64,000 nt of DNA. Origin: Ruminococcaceae bacterium UBA1375. Lineage in GTDB: Bacteria; Bacillota; Clostridia; Oscillospirales; Ruminococcaceae. The notes beneath the pieces are model-generated. The model did not search any database. It saw only the letters and a list, made by a program, of their open reading frames with translations, and had not been told where the DNA came from. Location: the NCBI GenBank assembly GCA_002305795.1, contig DBRF01000017.1, forward strand, positions 1 to 64,000, given 5' to 3'. A program made the translations under genes and the position numbers. Numbering within the stretch: the stretch's first letter is position 1; each line of letters starts with the position of its first letter. Positions 33,629 through 44,334 of this stretch are shown piece after piece.

Positions 33629-34054
33629 ATGCAAAAACTCAAAGAACAGCTCACCGTCTTTGCCACCGGAGCCGCCGGATACCCGGTGATCGAACTGATC
33701 TGGCGGCAATCCACCCACTGGAGCATGGCCTTAGCGGGAGGCACCTGCCTGCTGCTGCTGTACAATCTGTATGGGAAGTTCACCAAACTGTCCCTGGGGA
33801 TGAAATGTGTGCTGGGCAGCGGGGTGATCACCGCCGTGGAATTTGTGGCGGGACTTTTGGTCAACTGCTGGCAGAATTGGAACGTGTGGGATTACTCCTG
33901 CTTTAAGTTTCATTTCATGGGGCAGATCTGCCTGGTGTATTCGGTGCTGTGGGGACTGCTCTGCCTGCCGGTCAGCGGGCTCTGCAAGATCATGCGCAAA
34001 CGCCTCCACGGAGAACCTGCCAAACTGCTCAAAAGCAAAAAGGCGTTGGGGTAA
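33629..34054 (+). CDS. CmpB-like membrane protein (putative ABC-transporter type IV family)
   Basis: 141 residues with about four hydrophobic helices and a basic C-terminus. The segment WDYSCFKFHFMGQICLVYS followed by WG matches the signature of the CmpB/putative ABC-transporter type IV family (PF06541) as I remember it; members are small membrane proteins often near GNAT or sporulation genes and have no proven transport function. GGGAGGAA precedes the ATG at 33629. It is divergent from rsmE and followed, 84 bases on, by the GNAT gene in the same direction. Confidence 0.8.
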   Translation: MQKLKEQLTVFATGAAGYPVIELIWRQSTHWSMALAGGTCLLLLYNLYGKFTKLSLGMKCVLGSGVITAVEFVAGLLVNCWQNWNVWDYSCFKFHFMGQICLVYSVLWGLLCLPVSGLCKIMRKRLHGEPAKLLKSKKALG

Positions 34055-34137
34055 AAGGACGAATATACAAAACCTTCCATCTGTGCTATACTAAAGAAAA
34101 GGCTTACTTTTTATGTTACACAGAAAGAAGGATCTTT

Positions 34138-34641
34138 ATGCACCCCGTTTCTTTAGTCCCTGCCGACACCCCCGCCCTGCTGGCAGACACCGCCCGGTTG
34201 GCCGGTGAAATTTGGCGGGAATACTTCCCCGGCATCATTTCCCCGGAGCAGGTGGAATATATGGTGGACAAGTTCCAGTCCCTGCCCGCCATGAAGGAGC
34301 AGATTCGCAGCCAAGGCTACACCTACTACCAGATTCGCCGGGGGGAAGAAGCACTGGGCTACACCGGGGTCTGCCCAGAGGCGGACGGCTTATTTTTAAG
34401 CAAGCTCTACCTGAAAAAGGAGTATCGGGGAAAGGGTTATGCCACAAAGGCCTTCCGAGAACTGACCGCCCTGTGCCGAAAGAAAGGATACCGGTTTATC
34501 CGCCTGACCTGCAACAAGGGCAACACCCACTCCCTGGAGGTGTACCGTCACTGGGGCTTTGTCCAAACCGACGCGGTGGAAACCGACATCGGCGGCGGCT
34601 TTGTGATGGATGACTATGTGATGACCTACGCCCTGGATTAA
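34138..34641 (+). CDS. GNAT-family N-acetyltransferase
   Basis: 167 residues. The acetyl-CoA-binding motif A is LYLKKEYRGKGYATKAFREL (shown here as RGKGYA) near residue 95-115, followed by LTCNKGNTHSLEVYRHWGF, the usual motif B with Asn and Tyr. Start 34138 has AGAAGGA ahead; the frame is open further upstream but overlaps the preceding gene. The product resembles RimI-like or small-molecule acetyltransferases; substrate unknown. It ends at a strong terminator shared with malQ. Confidence 0.9.
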   Translation: MHPVSLVPADTPALLADTARLAGEIWREYFPGIISPEQVEYMVDKFQSLPAMKEQIRSQGYTYYQIRRGEEALGYTGVCPEADGLFLSKLYLKKEYRGKGYATKAFRELTALCRKKGYRFIRLTCNKGNTHSLEVYRHWGFVQTDAVETDIGGGFVMDDYVMTYALD

Positions 34642-34650
34642 CCGGGATAC

Positions 34651-34692
34651 AAAAACAGCGGGATTCCCTTTTGAGGATTTCCCGCTGTTTTT
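34651..34692. terminator. shared terminator between the GNAT gene and malQ
   Basis: Thirteen-base stem AAAAACAGCGGGA/TCCCGCTGTTTTT with a 16-base loop, A and T runs on both sides, between convergent genes. Confidence 0.88.
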
Positions 34693-34726
34693 CATTTTCT
34701 GTTTTTTACATGGAAGCAAAACCGGT

Positions 34727-36199
<1,473 letters not shown>

Positions 36200-36344
36200 G
36201 AAATCATACCGTTCCTTTCTTGAATCACAGAAACCGTTTCTGTGTTTTTCTCTAAATTACAGACATAAGTATATCATTTTTTTGGAGAAAATGCAAATCC
36301 CTTATCCCATAACAACCTTCCAATTTACCCCCACAATCAAACAA

Positions 36345-36386
36345 AGCAAGCGTTTCCAAAAGAGTTCACTCCCAGAAACGCTTGCT
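36345..36386 (-). terminator. terminator of the alpha/beta-hydrolase gene
   Basis: Perfect 12-base stem AGCAAGCGTTTC/GAAACGCTTGCT with an 18-base loop; the minus-strand tail is TTTGTTTGATTG. Confidence 0.75.
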
Positions 36387-36405
36387 ATGTTAAGCAACTA
36401 TTCGC

Positions 36406-37395
36406 TTACTGCATTGCGTGGTGAAAAAATTCTACCATCTTATCAAAAGGAATGATGTCGGTCCGGTCATAGAGGTCGGTGTGCACCGCTCCCGGAATGA
36501 GCATCAGTTCCTTATTCTCTTTATAGGGGTTATCCTTTACCATGTTGGCAAAGGCATCTTTACTGAAATAACAGGAATGGGCTTTGTCTCCGTGGATTAC
36601 TAAAACCGCACTGCGAATCTCATTGCTGTACTGAAGGATAGGCTGATTTATAAAAGACATACATCCGATTGTGTTCCAACCACCGTTGGAATTCAAGGAA
36701 CGAGGGTGGTAACCACGTTGAGTCTTATAGTAATCGTAATAATCTTTCACAAAAAAGGGGGCGTCCTCCGGAAGAGGATCCACCACGCCGCCGCCTAACG
36801 CATAGCTGCCGTTTTTGTAATCTTCAATTCGCTGAGCGTTCCACGCCACTTTCTTATCGTAGCGGGCCTCTTCACTATCCTCGGCATCAAAATAGCCTTT
36901 AGCGCCGACACGAGCCATATCGTACATAGTGGATGCTACGGTGGCTTTGATCCGAGTGTCGATTGCCGCCGTATTCAGAGCCATGCCGCCCCAGCCACAG
37001 ATGCCGATGATACCAATTTTCTCCGGATCCACATTGTCCTGCACCGACAGAAAATCCACCGCTGCCTGAAAGTCTTCGGTGTTGATGTCAGGAGAGGCCA
37101 TATATCGGGGTTGTCCGCCGCTTTCTCCGGTGAAGGATGGGTCAAAGGCGATGGTCAAAAAGCCCCGTTCCGCCATAATCTGAGCGTAAAGGCCGGATGC
37201 CTGTTCCTTCACAGCGCCAAAAGGACCGCAGACAGCAATGGCAGCCAGTTTACCCTGAGCGTCTTTAGGCTCATAGAGATCAGCGGCCAGGGTGATTCCG
37301 TAACGGTTGTAGAAGGTTACCTTCCGATGGTTAACTTTTTCGCTTTTGGGAAAGGTTTTATCCCATTCCTGCGTTAAAACCAATTTTTCTTCCAT
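36406..37395 (-). CDS. alpha/beta-hydrolase with cysteine nucleophile (dienelactone-hydrolase-like)
   Basis: 329 residues. The nucleophile elbow reads GICGWGG near residue 122, with Cys in place of Ser, as in dienelactone hydrolases and the YcjY-type group. The remaining triad is probably the Asp in HGDKAHS (near 275) and the His in PGAVHTDLYD (near 308). No signal peptide. GGAGG is 8 bases ahead of ATG 37395; an ATG at 37410 overlaps that site and is unlikely. It has its own promoter, a long leader of about 165 bases and a terminator. Substrate unknown. Confidence 0.85.
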   Translation of the reverse strand: MEEKLVLTQEWDKTFPKSEKVNHRKVTFYNRYGITLAADLYEPKDAQGKLAAIAVCGPFGAVKEQASGLYAQIMAERGFLTIAFDPSFTGESGGQPRYMASPDINTEDFQAAVDFLSVQDNVDPEKIGIIGICGWGGMALNTAAIDTRIKATVASTMYDMARVGAKGYFDAEDSEEARYDKKVAWNAQRIEDYKNGSYALGGGVVDPLPEDAPFFVKDYYDYYKTQRGYHPRSLNSNGGWNTIGCMSFINQPILQYSNEIRSAVLVIHGDKAHSCYFSKDAFANMVKDNPYKENKELMLIPGAVHTDLYDRTDIIPFDKMVEFFHHAMQ

Positions 37396-37410
37396 TGCAA
37401 ATTCCTCCAT

Positions 37411-37830
37411 TCATTGGGATTGGCCTTCTTCATAATGAAAAGCAAATGCTTAAACGACTCTATTTACCATGAATGCTGGTTCAGTTGGTCAACAAAAAAC
37501 ATCGGTATCCAGTCAACCATTGGAATTGAATTGGTTCCGCCCAGAAACCTTATCCTTTTGTTAGCTTCATTATAGTCCAACGCCCATCGAATAGCAAATA
37601 CTTTGTTATTATCCCCTTCTATGCTCAGCAGGCATTAGCCCACAACAATATGGTTAAGTGAAGGCGATAAAATTGTATATGCACCTTACAAATCCCACAA
37701 AATTATCATCGCACGATGTCCCATGTAAACATGACAATTTAAATTCGTTTTTCTTTTGCTTTATAACATCACAAGGGACTGGCTCCCCTGCCGGCTGCTT
37801 TCCGTGCAATCTGCCTTTCCCGCCTGTAAT
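37411..37830. other. intergenic stretch of about 420 bases
   Basis: AT-richer than the flanks. Contains the minus-strand promoter at 37569-37597 and a leader for the hydrolase, and beyond it the downstream side of the AAA ATPase gene. I see no RNA gene, repeat or convincing small frame. Confidence 0.55.
37569..37597 (-). promoter_or_regulatory. promoter of the alpha/beta-hydrolase gene
   Basis: Minus-strand TTGCTA (37592-37597), 17-base spacer, TATAAT (37569-37574). Confidence 0.6.
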
Positions 37831-39822
37831 TTACACGGCAAAGCCAATGGGCAGTTTCCGGATTTTCTTCTTTTGGGGCGGTTCAAAATCCTCCGGCAGC
37901 AGAGTGGTTACCGCATCTTTGGTCAAGCAGTCCAAATCGCAGCGCATCAGCCGGTCAGCCTGTTTCATCTGGGCCTGTTCCACCAGGTTCCGGGCAAACC
38001 GTCCGTTGCCAAACCCCTCTGTTTGCAGCGCATCCTGAAAAATCGGGATTAGCTTTTCCTCCACTTGCGGGGCAAAGGACATCCCCTTTTCTTCCGCCAA
38101 CAGCCGGGCGATCTGATACAGTTCCCGGGCACTGTAATCTTCAAAGGGCAGGTGGAAAGCAATGCGGGAACGCAGCCCCGGATTGCGGGCCAGAAACGCT
38201 TCCATCTCCTTGGGATACCCGGCAAAAATCACCACCATGTCTTCCCGGTGATTTTCCATCTCCTGCACAATGGTGTTGATGGCTTCGTCCCCGTACAGGC
38301 CGGAACGGTCCTCCAGCAAAGCATAGGCCTCGTCGATAAACAACACGCTCCCCTTGGCCTGCTTAAATTTGTTTTTCACAATCTGGGCAGTCCATCCCAC
38401 ATACTTCCCCACCAGGTCTGCCCGGCCCACTTCGTAAAGCCGGCCTTCCGACAACACGCCGTTTTCCTTCAAAATCTGGGCAAAGAGGCGGGCTACCGTG
38501 GTTTTCGCCGTGCCGGGATTGCCGGTGAACACCATGTGCATGGCGGGTTGATTTCCCTGCAACCCTTTGGCTTTCCACAACTTCTGCGCCTTATAAAAAT
38601 TCAGCGCCCGGTCGATGACCTCTTTTGCGGCATCCAGCCCGATCATGTTGTGCAGCTTTTCGTAAGCGCTCCCCTGGGGCTTTTGCTCCGCCAACTGCCG
38701 GCCCACACTTTGCAGCCCGGCGTATTGGGGATAGATCTTGGTGCGCAGCCGCACATTCAGCCAATCCTCAAATATCCGGTTGAGTTCAGCGGGAAGAAAG
38801 TCCTTCTGGCATTGGTTGACTTTGCGGTACAGCAAGCGGTCCGGGCCCTGGCACTTTTCCTGGGCTAAACTGCGCAGATAGCGTTTAGCCCGCTGGCCGG
38901 AAACCATGTCCTCCCGGATTTCCACAAACACGCAGTTATCCACAAACTTCAGCAAGGTGTCCTTCTGTTTACGGCAGGTTCTGGGCAGGCAGAGCACCGT
39001 CAGCACCTGACTTTGGTACTCCCGCATCAATTCCATGGCCTTTTGGATATCGTCCACGGAACTGCGGACGAAATCATCTTCCTCTTCTTCCGAAGGCCAA
39101 GACAGCACCATGGCGCCGCCGACGCAGCTTCGAATCAGATCTTGTTGTTCGTCATCAATCTGGATGGCCGTCACCCTTCGGCTGCACAGCCTTCCCCGGC
39201 TGTAAAGGGCCCTGAGCAAAATTTTAAGCATGTTCCGCCTGACCTTTGGATCGTCCGTTTCCAGGATATAGTGAACCGGATGACCGGCAAACGCTTTTTC
39301 CGGCGGATCTTTTAAAATTCGTTCCAGCTCTTCCTCCAAAGCAGTGGACAAAAGCCGCTTTGCTCCTTCCCGCAAAGCTGAGTCCGTCTCGTCCTGTGGG
39401 ATCAAAAACTCCTGAAGCAAAAAATCTCTGCGGCTGATAGAACGCAGTTGGAACTGCTCCAGAATTTCATTGTCATCTTCAACATAGTCATTGCGCTGAG
39501 CGGAAAAAAGCAGGGTTTTCCACCCTTGAAAGGTAACTTCTTCGGTGGTGACGCCGGTATACTCCAATTCCAAAGCCTGTAGATATTCCTCCACCCAGTC
39601 TTGTTCCAATCTGCCTTGGCTGACTGCGCCGAGAACCCATTTTTTCCGGCTGGTTGTGGAGGTAAACAAATAACGGCCTGACTGCAAATGATTGATGGCG
39701 TTGGTTTCGGTGGCGATCTGTTCGGCCAATGCAATGGCCTCTTCCCGGGAACGAGCCCTGGACGGAGTGCTTTTCGATTTGTCCTGTTGGATCAAAAGAA
39801 CCATAATTTTGTAGTAAAGCAT
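37831..39822 (-). CDS. AAA+ ATPase of the CbbX/SpoVK type with a long unassigned N-terminus
   Basis: 663 residues. The C-terminal third (about 390-645) is an AAA+ module of the CbbX/SpoVK/EccA group: Walker A GNPGTAKTTVARL, Walker B GSVLFIDEAYALL, an Asn-containing sensor-like stretch, and LRSRIAFHLPFEDY with the arginine finger. Residues 1-380 match nothing I recognise; residues 210-320 may hold a degenerate P-loop-like or receiver-like fold (VLTVLCLPRTC). Related clostridial ATPases remodel protein complexes in sporulation or secretion. AAGGAGGG is 7 bases ahead of the ATG. The gene is alone, so the partner is unknown. Confidence 0.85.
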   Translation of the reverse strand: MLYYKIMVLLIQQDKSKSTPSRARSREEAIALAEQIATETNAINHLQSGRYLFTSTTSRKKWVLGAVSQGRLEQDWVEEYLQALELEYTGVTTEEVTFQGWKTLLFSAQRNDYVEDDNEILEQFQLRSISRRDFLLQEFLIPQDETDSALREGAKRLLSTALEEELERILKDPPEKAFAGHPVHYILETDDPKVRRNMLKILLRALYSRGRLCSRRVTAIQIDDEQQDLIRSCVGGAMVLSWPSEEEEDDFVRSSVDDIQKAMELMREYQSQVLTVLCLPRTCRKQKDTLLKFVDNCVFVEIREDMVSGQRAKRYLRSLAQEKCQGPDRLLYRKVNQCQKDFLPAELNRIFEDWLNVRLRTKIYPQYAGLQSVGRQLAEQKPQGSAYEKLHNMIGLDAAKEVIDRALNFYKAQKLWKAKGLQGNQPAMHMVFTGNPGTAKTTVARLFAQILKENGVLSEGRLYEVGRADLVGKYVGWTAQIVKNKFKQAKGSVLFIDEAYALLEDRSGLYGDEAINTIVQEMENHREDMVVIFAGYPKEMEAFLARNPGLRSRIAFHLPFEDYSARELYQIARLLAEEKGMSFAPQVEEKLIPIFQDALQTEGFGNGRFARNLVEQAQMKQADRLMRCDLDCLTKDAVTTLLPEDFEPPQKKKIRKLPIGFAV

Positions 39823-39894
39823 CGTTTTTCCCTCCTTGCAGCCGTAAGTATATCAAGGGGGGTGGGGCGATTTTGGGACATAGCGGCAAAAGGA

Positions 39895-39920
39895 ACAGGG
39901 AAGGCCTGCACCTTCCCTGT
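39895..39920 (-). terminator. hairpin after the CyuA-like gene, probable terminator
   Basis: Perfect 10-base stem ACAGGGAAGG/CCTTCCCTGT with a six-base loop; the minus-strand tail (TTCCTTTTGCC) is only moderately T-rich. Confidence 0.5.
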
Positions 39921-40020
39921 CTGCTGCAAAACAAATGAAGCAAATCATGCCGGCCAGGGTTTTCCCCGGCGAAATCATTGCTTTTCCGTTTTTTCTTTTG
40001 TTGTCTTGATGGGGTTTTGC

Positions 40021-41337
40021 TTACCCTTCCCCGTCTTTCGCAAAAGAAGCGTTGCCGATCATAAACCGGATGATCTCTCCGTCGGTAGCCCGCATGCCCT
40101 CTCTGGCGATGGTGCTCACCGTGCGGATGGTGTTTTCCACCCCTTTGGCCACAATGCCGTCTCCGCCGTAAAACTGGCTGTTATGGAGATACATCTGCAT
40201 GCCCAGCAGCCCAGCCTCCACCGCAGAAGCGATTTTTGCGGCACAGCTGGCCTTGGCCCCATCGCAGAGCATTCCGGAATTGATGGCCAGTGCATTGACA
40301 ATGGTGTGGGAAATCTCCTTGTACTTTCCTCCGTAAAGGTAGCAGACCCCCGCCCCGGCTCCGCAGCCGGCGCTGGTGGCTCCACAGTAAGCAGACAAGC
40401 TGCCGATGCCGGTTTTCAGATGAATGGCGGTGAGATTGGACACCACCAGCGCCCGGTACAACTGCTCCTGGGAGACATCGCACTCCTTGGCATAAACAAT
40501 CACCGGAACCGAAGCGGTAATTCCCTGGTTGCCACTGCCGGAATTGATGATTACCGGCAGTTCGCACCCGTTCATCCGGGCATCCGAACCTGCCGCCGCC
40601 CAGGCTTTGGCTCGGTTATGGACGCTGTTACCATAGGAGCGAAGAAGGATTTTGCCGATATTTGCCCCGTAATTTTGGGTCAGCCCCGCCTGAGCAATGG
40701 CCATGTTATAGTCAATCTGGCGCTGCAAAACCGGCCGGACATCATCCAGCTTAACCGTGTCGGCAAAGGTCACAATGTCTTTCACATTCAGCAGCTTATG
40801 GTTTTCATCCGCTGAAACCCCTTTGGTGGAAAAGGGCTTATCCACCAAAGGCACACCGTTTTTCTGCACCTGCACCACATTGGAGTGGCTGCCGATAATC
40901 CGCACAAAAGCGGTGTCCTCCCCGGCGGATAGTTTTACCTGGATGTCAAAGGGGCACTCCGCCTCCGATTGGCGAAGGGTAACCCGCTGTTGGGCCAGAA
41001 ACCGGTCCAACTGTTCCAAATCCTCCCCAGTGGTTTGAGAAAGCACATCCAGTTCCAGTTCCGGCCTGCCGCAGAAAATCCCCGCCGCCACCGCCGCTTC
41101 CAACCCTTTCCGGCCGTTGGAATGAGGGATCACCACGCTTTTTACATTTTTAATGATGTTGCCGCTTACCGTCAACTCCACCTGTTCCGGCATCCGGCCC
41201 AGGGTCTTTCGGGCAATGGCACCGGCGTAGGCAATGGCAATGGGTTCGGTGCATCCCGTGACAGGGACCAGTTCCTGCTTCAGCACCTCCAGATAGGACT
41301 GATATACCTTTTGATCTAAAATGGTTTGGGCTGTCAT
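40021..41337 (-). CDS. cyuA: L-cysteine desulfidase family protein (CyuA/UPF0597)
   Basis: 438 residues. Family landmarks: PVTGCTEPIAIAYA near residue 27 with the first cluster Cys, VVIPHSNGRKGLEAAVAAG, INSGSGNQGI, then SAYCGATSAGCGAGAG and NSGMLCDGAKASCAAKI with further cysteines of the [4Fe-4S] site. Members degrade cysteine to pyruvate, ammonia and sulfide, and are related to the alpha subunit of iron-sulfur serine dehydratase. The start overlaps the M16C peptidase stop by four bases, so the pair is translationally coupled, linking peptide breakdown with amino-acid catabolism. A serine dehydratase activity cannot be excluded. Confidence 0.85.
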   Translation of the reverse strand: MTAQTILDQKVYQSYLEVLKQELVPVTGCTEPIAIAYAGAIARKTLGRMPEQVELTVSGNIIKNVKSVVIPHSNGRKGLEAAVAAGIFCGRPELELDVLSQTTGEDLEQLDRFLAQQRVTLRQSEAECPFDIQVKLSAGEDTAFVRIIGSHSNVVQVQKNGVPLVDKPFSTKGVSADENHKLLNVKDIVTFADTVKLDDVRPVLQRQIDYNMAIAQAGLTQNYGANIGKILLRSYGNSVHNRAKAWAAAGSDARMNGCELPVIINSGSGNQGITASVPVIVYAKECDVSQEQLYRALVVSNLTAIHLKTGIGSLSAYCGATSAGCGAGAGVCYLYGGKYKEISHTIVNALAINSGMLCDGAKASCAAKIASAVEAGLLGMQMYLHNSQFYGGDGIVAKGVENTIRTVSTIAREGMRATDGEIIRFMIGNASFAKDGEG

Positions 41338-44204
41338 AGCAAATTCTCCCGACTGTCTAAATCATCCCGGCAGCCTTCCAGCACCGCCGCCCCTCCGATG
41401 ACGCAGATTCCGGCCTGCACCGCTCCTTCTTCCAGCTGACGACCCAGCTCTTCCAGCTGCTGGGGGGTAGTGGTGAGGATCTCGGTATGAAGCTGCTGGC
41501 GGTCTCGGTGGGTAATGCCGGAAAGGGTATCGGCAGCTTCCGACATTCCCTGGGCATGGGGAGTCAGCACCGGCTGGCTCTTTCCAATGGTGCTGATAAT
41601 GAAATTGGTCAGGTCTTCCTTGGCTGCCTGACGCAGGGCTTCCCCGGCTTCCCGGAATCGGGAGAGGGTGGCTTTGGCATTGGGATCCCGATAGGAAGAA
41701 AACCGGGCTTCTCCGGAAGAATCTATGCTCAGCCCCACGCCGTAGGCTCCGCCCTGAACCCGGACGGTGTTCCAAAGATACTCATAGGTCAAAAGCTGGG
41801 ATGCCACCTGGGCGCTGCCCCAGCTGGGGAGTTCTACCTTTTCCACCTGGGCGGCAAAGCCGATTCCGGCGGGAATCACAAATCCTTCCTTGGACAAGGG
41901 CTCCAAGGAATATTGGACGGAGCTTCCTACCGGCGTATCCGGCAGCTGCTCCAACATTCCGGCCAGCCAATGTTCATCCAACTTTCCGGTGAGCCCCACA
42001 GTGACCCGCCGGCGAGAGAACACCTTTTCAAACAGCTGGGCCAGCTTTTCAGAAGACGATGCTGTCTCCGGCTGGTCTTGCTGCTGCAAATACCTCAGGT
42101 ACCGGATGCCCCCTACCGCTTCCTTCACTGCTCCCTTGGAGCTGAAGGCCCCGGCGGCTCGCTGAGAGGCGTAGACATTGCCGGACATCTGAATCTGCTG
42201 TTCCAGCATCATCCGATTCTGGGTCAACAGGAAATTCAACTGCTGGGTTTCATCAAACCTGGTTTCGGTGAGAATCTCCTCCACCAAGGCCGCCGCCTCC
42301 CACTGATACTTTTCCAGCATGGCGGTGCTGACCACCAAATACGGGGTAGTCTCTCCGGTGCCTCGATGGGTAAATACGGTGACTGCGGCAGAGAAAAAGC
42401 CCAGATAACGGTCCATCTGATTTCGCAGCTCCAAGGCAGAATGGTGGCGAGTAGACAAATCTCCCAGCAGGGATGCCAGCAGGCTTGTCTGACTGAGCTG
42501 GTCCAAAGTCAAATCCTTTAAGTCAAAGTACAGATCCAAGTACACAATGCCCCCGGTCTCCAGGCACTGGTGCAGCACCCGCTGTTCCGCCACCCTTTCT
42601 TCCCTCTGCTTGGATGGGGGAATTTCCACCGGAATGTCTGAAAGGGTCAGTACCGGCAGAGTGGCCAATCCTTCCGGGGTATCCGGCTGAGCCTGACGGG
42701 TACGGAAGGCGTGGAAGTCATCCATCACCTGCCGGATCTCTTCTTCGCTCCAACCGGCCTTGATGCCAGCCAATCCGGCGGCTTCTTTCTGCCGCTTTTC
42801 CTCTCCCAAGGTTTTGCTGGGCAGCAGGCAAAGCTGAGCCTGGTGGGGATTTTCCAAAAAGGCGGAGCGCAAAAATTCTTCAAACCAACCTTGGTCCAGC
42901 TTTTCCCGCAGTGCGGCAAATTGTTCCCCGCACTGAAGGTTTTGCGCCGGATCTCCACCATAAAGCCAGCTTTCCAGGCTCTTAATAGACAGCACAATGC
43001 CCTGAGGCATCCGGCCGTACTCCAATGCACGGGCGGAAAATTCCAATTTATTCAACACTGCGGCAATCCGGCTGTGATCCAGCCCTCCCTGAGCCTGCTG
43101 TTCAAGCACCTGGCGGATGATGGAAAGGATCTGTTCTTTCTTCCCGACATCGGTGTTCCGAACGATCAGCTGAGCAAAGCACTGCTGAATGCCGTCCTGA
43201 ACCTGGAGCTGCACGTCCTCCGCCAGCCCCTGTTCCAAAAGGGCCTTTTTCAGCGGAGCCTCGTTGGAGCCGCAAAGCACTTGGGCCAGAGCAGAAGCAG
43301 CCAAAACTTTTTCCGGCTCATCGAACCGGCCAAACACCCAGCCCAAAGCCAAAATGTCCTTATTTTCATCGCTTTCCTGGGCACCGATCTCATACACCGC
43401 CGTGGCTTCCTTGGGATGCACCGGAGCTTGCAGCGGAATGGACGTGTCTATTTCCAGGGCGTCGTAGGCGGAAAGGAAGCTGTCCAATTTGGCCAATACC
43501 GCATCCAGATCTACCTTGCCATCCAGGAAGATCCGGGCATTGGAGGGGTGGTAAAACCGCTTGTGGCTGGCCTGATACTGGGAATAGGTCAAGCTGGGGA
43601 TGGCTTCCGGATAGCCCCCGGATTCAAAGCCGTAGCAGTTGTCCGGGAACAGCAAGGCGTTCATCTGCCGCTGGAGCACTGCGTCCCAGCCGGCGTAAAC
43701 CCCCTTCATCTCGTTATACACCACGCCGTTGTAGGTCAGTTCTCCCTGGGGGGAATCCAGCTCATAGTGCCAGCCTTCCTGACGGAAGGCGTGGGGATCG
43801 GTAACGCTCAGGGGATGGAATACGGCATCCAGGTACACGTCCATCAGGTTGAGAAAGTCCTGATCGTTTCGAGAGCAAAGGGGGTACATGGTTTTGTCCG
43901 AAAAGGTAAAGGCGTTGAGGAAGGTTTCCAGGGAACTTTTAATCAGGTTCACAAAAGGCTCCTTCACCGGATATTTTTCCGAACCGCAGAGAACGGAATG
44001 CTCCAGGATATGAAACACCCCGGTGTCATCCTGGGGGATGGTGCAAAAGGCAACGGCAAAGGTCTTGTTTTCCTCTTCCCGCTCCAGCCAGACCAGGTCC
44101 GCCCCGTTTTTCTCATAGGTCATCCGATGCAGGGTGGCCTTGAGTTCCGGCAAAGGCTGGGCATACCTTTGCACAAAGCCGTGGAGATGTTGGTTTGCAT
44201 TCAT
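41334..44204 (-). CDS. M16C metallopeptidase (presequence protease/insulinase family)
   Basis: 956 residues, full length for PreP/Cym1-type enzymes, which enclose and digest short peptides. The inverted zinc motif HILEH is near residue 66-70, and the third ligand Glu lies in VYNEMKG near 160. The M16C-associated domain follows after about 450, and a second M16-like half ends the protein. There is no signal peptide, so it acts in the cytoplasm, probably on peptides left by other proteases. TGGAGGAA precedes the ATG. It is divergent from the AgrC-like kinase and coupled to the CyuA-type gene downstream. Confidence 0.93.
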   Translation of the reverse strand: MNANQHLHGFVQRYAQPLPELKATLHRMTYEKNGADLVWLEREEENKTFAVAFCTIPQDDTGVFHILEHSVLCGSEKYPVKEPFVNLIKSSLETFLNAFTFSDKTMYPLCSRNDQDFLNLMDVYLDAVFHPLSVTDPHAFRQEGWHYELDSPQGELTYNGVVYNEMKGVYAGWDAVLQRQMNALLFPDNCYGFESGGYPEAIPSLTYSQYQASHKRFYHPSNARIFLDGKVDLDAVLAKLDSFLSAYDALEIDTSIPLQAPVHPKEATAVYEIGAQESDENKDILALGWVFGRFDEPEKVLAASALAQVLCGSNEAPLKKALLEQGLAEDVQLQVQDGIQQCFAQLIVRNTDVGKKEQILSIIRQVLEQQAQGGLDHSRIAAVLNKLEFSARALEYGRMPQGIVLSIKSLESWLYGGDPAQNLQCGEQFAALREKLDQGWFEEFLRSAFLENPHQAQLCLLPSKTLGEEKRQKEAAGLAGIKAGWSEEEIRQVMDDFHAFRTRQAQPDTPEGLATLPVLTLSDIPVEIPPSKQREERVAEQRVLHQCLETGGIVYLDLYFDLKDLTLDQLSQTSLLASLLGDLSTRHHSALELRNQMDRYLGFFSAAVTVFTHRGTGETTPYLVVSTAMLEKYQWEAAALVEEILTETRFDETQQLNFLLTQNRMMLEQQIQMSGNVYASQRAAGAFSSKGAVKEAVGGIRYLRYLQQQDQPETASSSEKLAQLFEKVFSRRRVTVGLTGKLDEHWLAGMLEQLPDTPVGSSVQYSLEPLSKEGFVIPAGIGFAAQVEKVELPSWGSAQVASQLLTYEYLWNTVRVQGGAYGVGLSIDSSGEARFSSYRDPNAKATLSRFREAGEALRQAAKEDLTNFIISTIGKSQPVLTPHAQGMSEAADTLSGITHRDRQQLHTEILTTTPQQLEELGRQLEEGAVQAGICVIGGAAVLEGCRDDLDSRENLL

Positions 44205-44275
44205 AAGCGTTCCTCCAAACTAAAATGAAATTTGAACAAAGAAAAGCAAAGATTGAAAGCAGTTTCTGCTATTTC

Positions 44276-44304
44276 TTGCAACAATGAGAATAAAATGGTA
44301 TAAT
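44276..44304 (+). promoter_or_regulatory. promoter of the AgrC/AgrA-like operon
   Basis: TTGCAA (44276-44281), 17-base spacer, TATAAT (44299-44304), about 30 bases ahead of the kinase start. Confidence 0.72.
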
Positions 44305-44334
44305 AAAGAGATAAAACTTCAGGGAGGGATATCT

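Noticed and set aside
41487..42521. Long plus-strand open frames inside the M16C gene (also at 42711-44228)
   Set aside because: They lie antisense to a clearly coding gene with intact zinc motifs and reflect GC-rich third-position bias; no ribosome site.
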